Source: Leptospira licerasiae serovar Varillal str. VAR 010
GTDB taxonomy: Bacteria; Spirochaetota; Leptospiria; Leptospirales; Leptospiraceae
Length of the DNA: 64,000 nucleotides
Direction of reading: 5' to 3'
NCBI RefSeq assembly: GCF_000244755.1
Contig: NZ_AHOO02000005.1
Span: forward strand, 1,543,501-1,607,500
Under the pieces are notes generated by a model. That model did no database searches and was not told where the DNA came from. It was given only the letters and a program-made list of their open reading frames with translations. The translations under genes and the position numbers were made by a program. Positions 1-7,805 of the stretch are shown piece by piece (the stretch's first letter is position 1; each line of letters begins with the position of its first letter).

Positions 1-726
1 AGATCCGTTTCGCAAGATACTGACAAAGACGTTAAACACACTCAGTTCAATGCAAAGTTAGCCGGAGGATATATCATATTCTTCGCACTTTCCTTCTCTT
101 TAGTTTCCATCATGTTGGTAATGTCTCTTACCCCGCACTGGTTCTCCACCATGTTCGGAGTTTACTGCTTTGCAGGAGCGTATCAGGCAGGACTTTCTTC
201 TTTCGTGATCATGGCGTATTACCTAAAGAAGAGAGGATTTTTAGGAAACTTGGTGAACGAAAACCATATCCATGACTTAGGAAAATTCATACTCGGTTTC
301 ACAGTATTCTGGGCGTATGTTGGTTTCTCTCAGTTCATGTTGATCTGGTATGCTTCCATTCCGGAAGAAACTTTCTTTTATGAGCAAAGGCTGACTGGCG
401 GATGGGAATATCTGACTTTAGCATTGCCTGCAATCAAGTTTGCAGTTCCTTTTATGCTCTTATTGAATCGTCCGAACAAAAGAGATATCGATTTCTTAAT
501 GAAAGTTTCTCTTTGGGTCATCTTCACACAAGCTACTGAAATTTTCTGGCTGGTTTATCCTGCTAATTTCGTGGACTTCTCCTTTGGAGGATACCTTGTA
601 TCGTTGGGATCCGTAGTAGGAGTGATCGGATTATTCGGTCTGGTAGTTCTGAAAAGATTGGAAAAAGCTCCTTTGATCCCTGTGGGAGATCCGAGATTGG
701 AAGAAGCTTTACACCATCACCAATAA
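1..726 (+). CDS. actF: Alternative complex III subunit ActF (5' partial)
   Basis: The reading frame is open from base 1, so the N-terminus lies outside the window. The visible protein is a polytopic membrane protein with about five or six hydrophobic helices and a short polar C-terminal tail ending in histidines. Helix pattern and phrases such as GGYLVSLGSVVGVIGLF resemble the NrfD/PsrC-like ActF subunit of alternative complex III, which oxidises quinol and passes electrons to cytochrome c or a terminal oxidase. The next gene begins 11 bases downstream and encodes a lipoprotein, which fits the end of an act operon. Family assignment is by recognition; the upstream act genes cannot be seen. 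Confidence 0.75.
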   Translation, partial: RSVSQDTDKDVKHTQFNAKLAGGYIIFFALSFSLVSIMLVMSLTPHWFSTMFGVYCFAGAYQAGLSSFVIMAYYLKKRGFLGNLVNENHIHDLGKFILGFTVFWAYVGFSQFMLIWYASIPEETFFYEQRLTGGWEYLTLALPAIKFAVPFMLLLNRPNKRDIDFLMKVSLWVIFTQATEIFWLVYPANFVDFSFGGYLVSLGSVVGVIGLFGLVVLKRLEKAPLIPVGDPRLEEALHHHQ

Positions 727-737
727 GGAAAAGGATC

Positions 738-1262
738 ATGAAAAAATTAGCATTAAATATTACGATCCTCGGAATTGCAGCTCTCGCTTTGGGAGCTTGC
801 TCCAATACCGCTCAAGTCGTAGGGAATATTAATTGCCCTACATTAGAAAAAGATAAATTGGACCCTAAAGTTGGGATTCTTTCCGACGACCAGTCTAATC
901 CTGTTCCTGTAGAATTCCTTCCTGTTGGAACTGTGGTAAAGGTGTATGATTACAGAAACCATTACTACATCGCGAAAAAATTGGTCCGCATCAAGACCGA
1001 GAAAAACGAAGGTTGGGTAGACCCGGCTTGTTTGGTAGTCGCTCAGAATCCTGACGATTCCGTTTTTAAATGGGGATATCGTTCCGATTATAAACCTTTC
1101 TTGAACAGAGAGGACAGAGACAGATACAATTATAAAAACGATCCTAATGCAGGACCTGATTCAAAAGGAAGATCTGCAGATGGATTCGAATATGATATCT
1201 ACAAGAACCTTCCAAAAGACAAGGTTCCTCTGGCAGATCTGGCACCTGAGCTGAAAAAGTAA
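738..1262 (+). CDS. Lipoprotein of the alternative complex III operon
   Basis: This 174-residue protein has a signal sequence ending in the lipobox LALGAC (Cys20), so it is probably lipid-anchored. The mature part contains a compact beta-rich stretch (about residues 45-100, with GTVVKVYDYRNHYYIAKK and EGWVDPACL) that reads like an SH3-type fold, then a charged tail. It starts 11 bases after actF with GGAAAAGGA upstream and is followed by a strong terminator, so it is the last gene of the act operon. It probably corresponds to a small accessory subunit of the complex. The exact subunit name is not assigned because sequence similarity alone is weak. Confidence 0.65.
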   Translation: MKKLALNITILGIAALALGACSNTAQVVGNINCPTLEKDKLDPKVGILSDDQSNPVPVEFLPVGTVVKVYDYRNHYYIAKKLVRIKTEKNEGWVDPACLVVAQNPDDSVFKWGYRSDYKPFLNREDRDRYNYKNDPNAGPDSKGRSADGFEYDIYKNLPKDKVPLADLAPELKK

Positions 1263-1301
1263 AAGAAGAACGTTCTTTTATCCGTTTCAAAATTCACAAA
1301 G

Positions 1302-1339
1302 CCCCCTCCGAATTTGATTCGTTGGGGGATTTTTTTTTT
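1302..1339 (+). terminator. Rho-independent terminator of the act operon
   Basis: CCCCC (1302-1306) pairs with GGGGG (1324-1328), and CGAA (1309-1312) with TTCG (1318-1321), followed by ten T residues at 1330-1339. It lies 40 bases after the lipoprotein stop codon. Confidence 0.9.
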
Positions 1340-1366
1340 GCAATATGAAAAGAAAGAGAAGATCCC

Positions 1367-1780
1367 ATGAATAATAAGATACTGATCAGAAAATTCGCTG
1401 CAGGTTTACTCCTTCTATTCTTTTCCTGTTCTATTATTTTTCATACGATTATCATATCGGGTGCGGTACCTTTTTCGATAGTTTGGGGAGGAAGGTTAGA
1501 AACATGGGAGCAGATGATCGTATTCGAATCAATTTCCATCCTTCTAAATTTTTTCTTTTTGATAGTGATTGCGCTTGATTCCAAGTATATCAAACTCCCT
1601 ATTCCGGCGCGGATCGTTCGGGTCGCAATTTGGATCATGTTTGCCGTCTTTTCCTTGAATACTCTAGGAAATATATTCTCATTGAATTCTACCGAAACGA
1701 CTGTGTTCACTCCGGTCACTTTAGTGATCGCTCTATGTTGCTTTACTTTGGCATTGATCCCTTCTAAAAAAGAAGTTTGA
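1367..1780 (+). CDS. Hypothetical four-helix membrane protein
   Basis: This 137-residue protein has four hydrophobic segments (about residues 10-32, 48-68, 80-100 and 112-130) separated by short polar loops. I recognise no motif or family. It starts 28 bases after the act operon terminator with AAAGAGAAG upstream, so it is an independent unit or shares a promoter hidden in the terminator region. A function cannot be given. Confidence 0.6.
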   Translation: MNNKILIRKFAAGLLLLFFSCSIIFHTIIISGAVPFSIVWGGRLETWEQMIVFESISILLNFFFLIVIALDSKYIKLPIPARIVRVAIWIMFAVFSLNTLGNIFSLNSTETTVFTPVTLVIALCCFTLALIPSKKEV

Positions 1781-1823
1781 GAATTTAATAGCAAAACGAA
1801 GTTCATTTTTTACTGGAATCTTG

Positions 1824-1840
1824 CCTAAAACTCGTTTAGG
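1824..1840 (+). promoter_or_regulatory. Leader hairpin before the lipoprotein gene at 1849
   Basis: CCTAAA (1824-1829) and TTTAGG (1835-1840) form a perfect 6-bp stem around the loop ACTCG. The right arm contains the AGG of the only Shine-Dalgarno-like stretch (TTTAGGG) before the start codon at 1849, so folding could limit translation. It has no T tract, which argues against a terminator. Confidence 0.4.
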
Positions 1841-1848
1841 GTTTCCAA

Positions 1849-2661
1849 ATGCGTTTACTTGTCCTTTCTATCTTCTTTATATTTTTATCCAATTCCTGCG
1901 CTTCCAGATACTCTCTAACCCAAAGCGCCGATGTAGGAACTACTACAAAACAACCTACTAAAAAGTTCAGGATCGCGTATTTAGGATTTAATACGTTCAA
2001 ATCCACAAAATTAAAGAATCCGGATGGGACAGTTGACTTCGAGGCTCTTTCCGATCCATATTCCCGCACCATCAAAGAACCTATCGGAGGAAGTTTTCCT
2101 ATCCCAGGAGAGAATAAACCGAATGGAATTAGAAAGGACCTGTCTCAGGAGAAGGTTGCGAAATTCGTAAAATCTTTCTTGGAGGTAACGGGGCCGACAG
2201 GCATCAAAGAATTGGAAAAGTTCTTAGAGATCTTGAAAACTGGTGAGAATTATACGTATTCTTTCAAAAATCTTCCCTACGATTATTATATAATGGGATT
2301 ACATTATCCTGTTTTTGAAAAATCAAGGAATGTTGGTCTAAATTTTGTAACGATCTTCTCAAGTCTGTTTAGTGTAGCGACCTTAGGTCTTCTGCCTTCA
2401 TACGAGGCTTACTCTGCAAATACTAAAGTCTTAGTATATGATAAAAATTTAAATTTGATCAAAGAACTTGAATACGATAATAATTATTCCGTGTGGAGGG
2501 CATTATGGATCTCTCCGAATCCTAAGGAATGCGGGATAGGGAGTCTGGAATGTCTCGGAATGTTCAGCCCAACATTGGGGACGAATCCCCCTATGGTATT
2601 CGAAGCAAGTTCACCTAAGATCAGTTCCGATTTGAATGATTTTATAAATACTTTAAAGTAA
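1849..2661 (+). CDS. Putative lipoprotein, function unknown
   Basis: This 270-residue protein begins with a short signal sequence ending in a spirochaete-type lipobox, LSNSCA (Cys17). The rest is soluble apart from one hydrophobic stretch around residues 162-182 (VTIFSSLFSVATLGLLPSY), which might dip into a membrane or form a buried hairpin. A cysteine pair sits near the C-terminus (CGIGSLEC). I recognise no enzyme motif. The style is that of Leptospira-restricted lipoproteins. A dyad with arms reading CCCGGGG follows its stop codon. Confidence 0.65.
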   Translation: MRLLVLSIFFIFLSNSCASRYSLTQSADVGTTTKQPTKKFRIAYLGFNTFKSTKLKNPDGTVDFEALSDPYSRTIKEPIGGSFPIPGENKPNGIRKDLSQEKVAKFVKSFLEVTGPTGIKELEKFLEILKTGENYTYSFKNLPYDYYIMGLHYPVFEKSRNVGLNFVTIFSSLFSVATLGLLPSYEAYSANTKVLVYDKNLNLIKELEYDNNYSVWRALWISPNPKECGIGSLECLGMFSPTLGTNPPMVFEASSPKISSDLNDFINTLK

Positions 2662-2667
2662 GAAAAG

Positions 2668-2693
2668 AATCCCGGGGTGAGTTCCCCGGGATT
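2668..2693 (-). terminator. Convergent-gene terminator
   Basis: AATCCCGGGG (2668-2677) and CCCCGGGATT (2684-2693) form a perfect 10-bp stem with a 6-base loop. On the minus strand it is followed by ATT-free T-rich sequence (TTCTTTTCTT), so it suits the cysteine-rich gene. On the plus strand the T tract is missing, but the stem may still slow the polymerase after the lipoprotein gene. Confidence 0.7.
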
Positions 2694-2698
2694 AGAAG

Positions 2699-2998
2699 CT
2701 ATTTAGCGAGAAGGGATGCAAGTAGACTTTTTTTATCGATAGGGGATTCGAAAATAGAAACGGAACAAACTTTATAATTAGCGGCCGAAGGACAACTTGA
2801 CGTTCCTCCGATCTTACAGCCTGATCTCTCACATTTTTTACGACTATCGGAAGTATCCGAGCCCGAATAACTGCAATAATCCCTACAATTGGAATTAGAA
2901 CCTGAACCGCAGATATAACATCCATCCGCATAGAGACCAAGTTTAGAATGAGCCGAAAGGATAAGTATGAGAAGCTGGGCGATAAGTAGATTTTTCAT
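2699..2998 (-). CDS. Small cysteine-rich exported protein
   Basis: This 99-residue protein has an N-terminal signal peptide (about residues 1-24, MKNLLIAQLLILILSAHSKL). The mature part holds eight cysteines in about 55 residues (CYIC, CRDYC, KKCERSGCKIG, SSCP, KVC), spaced like a disulfide-stabilised fold or a metal site. It is rich in Gly and Ser. It is probably exported to the periplasm or cell surface. I know similar small Cys-rich exported proteins from Leptospira but cannot name a function. It stands alone, with an AT-rich 350-base upstream region and a terminator just after the stop. Confidence 0.65.
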   Translation of the reverse strand: MKNLLIAQLLILILSAHSKLGLYADGCYICGSGSNSNCRDYCSYSGSDTSDSRKKCERSGCKIGGTSSCPSAANYKVCSVSIFESPIDKKSLLASLLAK

Positions 2999-3351
2999 AT
3001 ACTTCCCGAATTAAAAATTTAATTAATAATTTATTTCCAAATTTAAGTTAGTCAATCGATTAATTTCGAGAAATATATTCTTTAAGTAAGATTAGTTCTT
3101 AGCAAAATTATAAAAGTTAGATCATGGGAACCTAACTAAAATTCATTTTTTCGCGGATTTTCCCACTCTTTTCAAGCACTCCCTATATCGAGGGATACGT
3201 TAACCGGACCCTCTGTCCTCTAACGGATAAAACTTGGTAAAATTTTTTTTTCCAAAAGAAGGCGATTTTACCTAAAAAAATCGAAAACGGAAGACATTCC
3301 AAGGATAAATTGTGAGTCGGTTAATTCGGAAAGAATCAATTCGCTTATTAA
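2999..3351. other. AT-rich divergent intergenic region
   Basis: This gap separates the Cys-rich gene (minus) from the DUF1577 gene (plus), so it should contain both promoters. It holds a 10-T run at 3243-3251 and a loose inverted repeat GGTAAAAT (3236-3243) / ATTTTACC (3265-3272). No open reading frame or clear sigma-70 promoter stands out. Confidence 0.4.
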
Positions 3352-4515
3352 GTGAAGTATAGTCGGATTATGCAATATTTTGAAAAGAATTCCAGAGCTT
3401 TAGATTATATCGTTTCCAAAGATCAGAAAAAGCACGTTATTCTGAAATATCTCTTAGACCAGGAACTTTCTCTTAAGATCTATCCTTTTGATCAAAAGGC
3501 AATTATCAAAAAGTATTTAGAAGAGGATGAAAAAATCCTGATCCGTATGCCTGAGGACTGGGAAGAGGCTGCTGAAAAGAAGGTCTCCTTGTTCAAGATA
3601 CTTGCTAAGTATATAGAAATTGACTGCCAATTTCTTCAAAAAGTCGAGAAGGGGCTCTACCTTCTGAAGGTAGAAAGACTCGCAATTGCTAAATTGAATC
3701 GGGAAAGTGCAAGGGTCCAAGTTACAAACGGTAAAGCGGTCGTTACAAACTTAATCACTCCTAAAACGGTGATCGATGCGAATATGTTCAATATTCCGAC
3801 TTTGATAAAAGTGAATTTAGAGGATTACAAGAACCGTCTCAAAAAGAATAGCACTGATAATATAGTAATCGAGACTTTTAAGCCCGGTTTGGATAGGAAG
3901 TTCGAGATCGTAAAACGCACTCAGAGATCTTTATTGTTGGAAGATGCACAAAATATTAATTCTTACTCTGGATCAGGACCTGATCGTTTAGATTATTCCA
4001 AAGATATTGATGATGATATAGGGAGTGTCATACGCAAATTTAAGGATCAAAAAATTGTTTCTGAGCTCATACGTCCTATCATTTACAAAAACCATTCCGA
4101 CCAATCTATCCCTATAGGCTATATCTGGATTCAGAGTAAGGATAAAAAACTTACTTCGGATTATTTAGAAGAACTGGGAAAACTTTCTGATGAGGTTGTA
4201 GGGCGGATCAAGGAATCGAATACGATCAAAACTACGGAAAAATTCAGGGTTTTAGACGCTTCTCCAAAAGGGCTTAAGGTGAAGATCCATGATCCTAATT
4301 TGATAGATACCTTACCTAAACAGGAGGGTTTTATATTGGATGTTTTGTTCAAAATGCAGGCCCCTTTAACCGTTTCTGCAGCCATCAGATGGTGGGGAAA
4401 GGACGAGGATGGGCATTTGACTATGGGCTTGGAGTTTAAGAGTAAATCCGATCATCCGGGAGAAAGGGATAAATATATTAAGAATTTAGAATTGATGCAA
4501 AAGGGCGTTCTTTAA
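3352..4515 (+). CDS. DUF1577 / PilZ-like domain protein
   Basis: This 387-residue cytoplasmic protein matches the DUF1577 family, which I know almost only from Leptospira. The C-terminal third (about residues 290-375) has the outline of a PilZ-type beta-barrel, including EKFRVLDASPKGLKVKIHD, where PilZ domains carry D/NxSxxG. The N-terminal arginine motif needed for c-di-GMP binding is not obvious, so ligand binding is only a possibility. The longest frame starts at GTG 3352; an ATG at 3370 (MQYFEKN) is an equally good start. It is not in an operon with the convergent polymerase gene, whose stop lies one base away. Confidence 0.75.
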   Translation: MKYSRIMQYFEKNSRALDYIVSKDQKKHVILKYLLDQELSLKIYPFDQKAIIKKYLEEDEKILIRMPEDWEEAAEKKVSLFKILAKYIEIDCQFLQKVEKGLYLLKVERLAIAKLNRESARVQVTNGKAVVTNLITPKTVIDANMFNIPTLIKVNLEDYKNRLKKNSTDNIVIETFKPGLDRKFEIVKRTQRSLLLEDAQNINSYSGSGPDRLDYSKDIDDDIGSVIRKFKDQKIVSELIRPIIYKNHSDQSIPIGYIWIQSKDKKLTSDYLEELGKLSDEVVGRIKESNTIKTTEKFRVLDASPKGLKVKIHDPNLIDTLPKQEGFILDVLFKMQAPLTVSAAIRWWGKDEDGHLTMGLEFKSKSDHPGERDKYIKNLELMQKGVL

Positions 4516-4516
4516 C

Positions 4517-6814
4517 TTAAAAATCGAATTTTCCCTGGGGATCTATTAGGGAATCAAAATCCTTAAAAGAAGCGAATTCCGCCCAGACTTCTCTAAAAAC
4601 CCCTACTAACATTTTTCTATAATATTCTTTATCGAAACCTGTCTTTTTGATCTTGTTCGGATAGAGTTGTAATTCTTCTTCCGGCATGTACCTTCTATCC
4701 TTAGTTTTTGATTTTTGGTTCAATACTAAGTATTTTATTTTTTCTCCCGCTTGCACATCCATTCCAAAATTTTTAAGTTTCATCATAGAAAGCGCTGTGG
4801 CCCCCATCACTTCGTATTCTTCCAATTCCCTGGAACTGGATTTGAGAAGTAACAGATCTTCGGGGGAGATTCGATTTTGCCGGATCATGGAATCGTATGT
4901 GTGATAAATGGATAAAATTTCGGCTTCCGACTCTTTTAGATCCTGGATCGTAACTTTGGTTTTCATCCATTCTAACATTTCACTTTGTGCACTTGTGATA
5001 AAGTGGGGAAGGTCCTTTCTTCTGGCTCCTATCCCTCTGCATTTCAATTTTCCGGATTGGAATCTTCCCATATATCTATTAGCGACGGGCATTTCAGAAT
5101 CTTGGCTGGAAGGTGGAAAAAGTAGCCAAGTATAGATCCCATCTACTTCCATTCTGATCCCTGTGCGTTTTTGTATTTCTAAACACAAGGAGTCCAGTTC
5201 GGATGCGCTTAAGGGAGAAGAATTATGGTTTTTAATAAATATACTGTCGGTGATCGCATGGATGAACTCGTAACCGAATTCTTCTGCAGTTTCTTTTGCG
5301 AGTAGTAGTTTTTCTCTTCCGAATGCATTTACACTCTCATGGCTTTCCAATCTTCCGAATTTTGCATTTCTATAACCTAAGTATCCGAATGAAGTGACCA
5401 ACATCCATTTTAAGCTGGCTTGTTTCGCTTCATAGTTCGCCAATTGTTTTCCGGAAGTGACTTTGGATCTTTTTTTGTAATATGCTCTTCTTTCCAGCAC
5501 ATGTTCCAAGGCTTCTGAAACGACTCCTTTACGTTTATTGCAGATACGATATCCTATATCCGGCGCCTTAGGAACAGTTTCGTCGTTAGCACAACATAGG
5601 CAGTTTACACATTCCGGAGAGATATTATGCATTGCCATGATACTCGGATACATCTGAGCAAAATCCAATTGAGCAACATTCTCCGCTGTTTTCCCTTCAC
5701 TGACATTCGGTTGGAAAACCAAACCACCTTTGTCCGCTTCCAATAATTGGAGAGCGGTTTTAGGAGCTTCTACTGCACTCTTTTGCCAAGGCACTAAGTA
5801 ACCTCTTCGCAATGCCACGTCCGTTTCTATATAAGTGAGCGCCTTGCCTGTGGATGCTCTTGCCATTTTTTGCATAGGAAGTCTGGATAATCTTGCAAGT
5901 TCCACAACTCCCATTAGGTCGGCTTCCTTATACACAAAACTGTTTTTAGAATCTATATGCCATCTTCCGAATAAAGGATAAGAGGGTGCACGAAATACTA
6001 TATTTCCATATGTAAAATAACTGGTTCCTTTGGTGCTGATATTTCTTCGGATGGGAGTTGTTCTATCTCTATCCAATGCAGGAAGAAATCCTTGTCTCTG
6101 TGATTGGTAGAACAAATAGGGCAGAATGACCTGATCTCCGTATTTGGTCAGAAGAATGTCCGGATCTTCTTCCCTTAAAAGTATATCTAGTTTTTCTAAT
6201 AATATTCTTGGATTTGTTCCGGACAATTCATGGTAATCTGTGTCCGTTCTGACTATTAAAGGATTGTTTTCTATATTGATCCTATGGCTTTTTTTGAGAT
6301 CCAAATACATGATCTTGAATTTAGGGACCTCGTAATCCATTTCGGAGGGAGAGTCTTCGGTCCTGACATTTACGACCCTTTTTGCTCCTGGATCCTCGGT
6401 ATAATCGATCTCCATTTTACATAATGGGAATAGACCTTTTTGGAACATATAACTAGTGGGAAGATCCAGGTCCGAATGATAAATCTCGAATTTTCCATAC
6501 AGAGCATATAATTTGCGGCTGATCTTAGGGAGGATAGAAGGTTTGGTGATGATTATTTTTAGGACCGGAACTGTTTTATTTTCGTAGAATAGGTTTCTAT
6601 TTTCGTAAACTGGAATATCTACGATGGCATCCAGCTCGAAAAGACGTTTTACTAATTTTTTAAGTAGATCGGTTTCTCCTCTTGCATATATGACCGGGTT
6701 AAATTTATCCAAGAAAAGTTGAGACTCTCCTTCTTCATTTTTTAGCCAAAGATATACTATGTCCTCCGCATGATAAACGTCGAACAAATATCCTTTCGCT
6801 GTTTTGAGATTCAT
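4517..6814 (-). CDS. Family B DNA polymerase with degenerate exonuclease domain
   Basis: This 765-residue protein carries the three polymerase motifs of family B. Motif A is DFAQMYPSI with Asp384. Motif B has Lys469 and SFGYLG at 475-480. Motif C is HAITDS with Asp523; the first Asp of the usual DTDS is Ile. Both metal-binding Asp residues are therefore present. The exonuclease region looks inactivated: Exo I reads LDLKK (Asp172, no DxE Glu) and the Exo II area lacks the usual N-x3-F-D. A cysteine cluster (C402, C405, C407, C408, C425) follows motif A. Its ATG overlaps the stop of the upstream gene by 4 bases. It probably synthesises DNA in repair or lesion bypass rather than replication; this is inference from the lost proofreading motifs. 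Confidence 0.85.
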   Translation of the reverse strand: MNLKTAKGYLFDVYHAEDIVYLWLKNEEGESQLFLDKFNPVIYARGETDLLKKLVKRLFELDAIVDIPVYENRNLFYENKTVPVLKIIITKPSILPKISRKLYALYGKFEIYHSDLDLPTSYMFQKGLFPLCKMEIDYTEDPGAKRVVNVRTEDSPSEMDYEVPKFKIMYLDLKKSHRINIENNPLIVRTDTDYHELSGTNPRILLEKLDILLREEDPDILLTKYGDQVILPYLFYQSQRQGFLPALDRDRTTPIRRNISTKGTSYFTYGNIVFRAPSYPLFGRWHIDSKNSFVYKEADLMGVVELARLSRLPMQKMARASTGKALTYIETDVALRRGYLVPWQKSAVEAPKTALQLLEADKGGLVFQPNVSEGKTAENVAQLDFAQMYPSIMAMHNISPECVNCLCCANDETVPKAPDIGYRICNKRKGVVSEALEHVLERRAYYKKRSKVTSGKQLANYEAKQASLKWMLVTSFGYLGYRNAKFGRLESHESVNAFGREKLLLAKETAEEFGYEFIHAITDSIFIKNHNSSPLSASELDSLCLEIQKRTGIRMEVDGIYTWLLFPPSSQDSEMPVANRYMGRFQSGKLKCRGIGARRKDLPHFITSAQSEMLEWMKTKVTIQDLKESEAEILSIYHTYDSMIRQNRISPEDLLLLKSSSRELEEYEVMGATALSMMKLKNFGMDVQAGEKIKYLVLNQKSKTKDRRYMPEEELQLYPNKIKKTGFDKEYYRKMLVGVFREVWAEFASFKDFDSLIDPQGKFDF

Positions 6815-7071
6815 TCCGATTCCCGAAGAACTTCTATCTCATTTTTTAATCTAAGTATCTCTTTTTTCAGATCGATCATCATCGTAAGAAGCATAATATC
6901 GATCGGATAAGGAGAAGATGCCATCACGCCTGCTTGCACTTGCAGTTTTGCGGTTCGGATCAATTCGTCAAAAATTTCCTGGTCCGGTTTACGAAGTCCT
7001 CTTCTGTATTGTCCTAGACTGGACTCGATATACTGCATTTGTCTGGAATATGGAATGACCGTCCTACCCAT
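6811..7071 (-). CDS. Small coiled-coil protein of the PolB cassette
   Basis: This 86-residue protein is mostly helical. It starts MGRTVIPYSRQ, has a basic segment (SLGQYRRGLRKPDQE) and ends in a heptad-like coiled coil (LKKEILRLKNEIEVLRE). It overlaps the upstream RecA-like gene by 8 bases and the polymerase gene by 4, so all three are translationally coupled. Its outline, including the MGRT start and the YRRxLRxxD segment, recalls small archaeal proteins that I remember near PolB-type polymerases; this is memory, not a search. It is probably a bridging or clamp-like subunit of a polymerase complex. Confidence 0.7.
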   Translation of the reverse strand: MGRTVIPYSRQMQYIESSLGQYRRGLRKPDQEIFDELIRTAKLQVQAGVMASSPYPIDIMLLTMMIDLKKEILRLKNEIEVLRESE

Positions 7072-7711
7072 AAATAAACTCCTGTTTGGAATTCGGATCT
7101 GTTCCGATCTCGTATATAGATTTCGCTTTTCTGATCTTTAAATAAGAATGACCCTCCACTACGTTTAATTCCCAAAGATCTTCGGAAAGATCGACTAACT
7201 TAGGAAAAATTTTTTGAAAGTTGGGATGAGTGTATTTTGTGGATTCCACAAGTACAATCGGGATCTGTTTGGCGCGCATACGCTCTAATAGTAATACCAA
7301 TTTTTCCAAAAGGAAAAGACCCTCGTCGTCCTGAACATCTCCATCGAAGAATTGTTTGCAAGGAGCTAAAATGAAATAGATCGTATTCTCTTTTGTAGAA
7401 GAGTAGATCTCCCCTAAGGAGTCCAAGATTTGATAAGGAGTGAACGCTCTTTGCACCAGGATCTTTTCCAAAAGAGCTTCGGGAGAAACTCTTCTCTTTC
7501 TGGTCTCTTCCGTAATCGTGAATACGTCGAAACGAATGGCACAATCCAAATTAAAGACCTGGAAGCCGGACACCGCAAATGCGTATTCCCAGCGCAGCGC
7601 CAGTGTATAGATTCCCTGTCTTCCTGTTAAAAGCCCGACATTGTCCCTGCTCCAGCCTAGGACAGGGTGAAACAATTGGTCTTGGAAACCTTCCAGGGGA
7701 CCTAAATACAT
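7064..7711 (-). CDS. RecA/RadA-like protein with degenerate Walker A
   Basis: This 215-residue protein has the layout of a RecA-fold core. There is a strand-loop-helix at residues 19-45 (NVGLLTGRQGIYTLALRW), where the loop would be Walker A but lacks the Lys-Thr/Ser pair. Next comes FNLDCAIRFD, where RadA-type proteins have YIDTE. A hydrophobic strand followed by acidic residues (IYFILAPCKQF, then DGDVQDDEG) stands where Walker B is expected, and a later strand reads QIPIVLVEST. It is the first gene of a coupled operon with the small protein and the PolB. I infer a non-hydrolysing RecA paralogue, comparable in role to ImuA in bacterial mutasomes. The fold assignment is tentative. Confidence 0.6.
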   Translation of the reverse strand: MYLGPLEGFQDQLFHPVLGWSRDNVGLLTGRQGIYTLALRWEYAFAVSGFQVFNLDCAIRFDVFTITEETRKRRVSPEALLEKILVQRAFTPYQILDSLGEIYSSTKENTIYFILAPCKQFFDGDVQDDEGLFLLEKLVLLLERMRAKQIPIVLVESTKYTHPNFQKIFPKLVDLSEDLWELNVVEGHSYLKIRKAKSIYEIGTDPNSKQEFIYG

Positions 7712-7805
7712 ATATACTATATAAATGATATGTTAAAAAATGTAAAGATATTTGGGATGTAGGAATTCCAAAAAGAGGGTTTTAGGCTCCGGGCTAGAAT
7801 GATTT

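Noticed and set aside
7712..7805. SOS box upstream of the polymerase cassette
   Set aside because: No TTTG-N5-CAAA or other LexA-like dyad is present; TTTGG...CCAAA at 7751-7772 has the wrong spacing.
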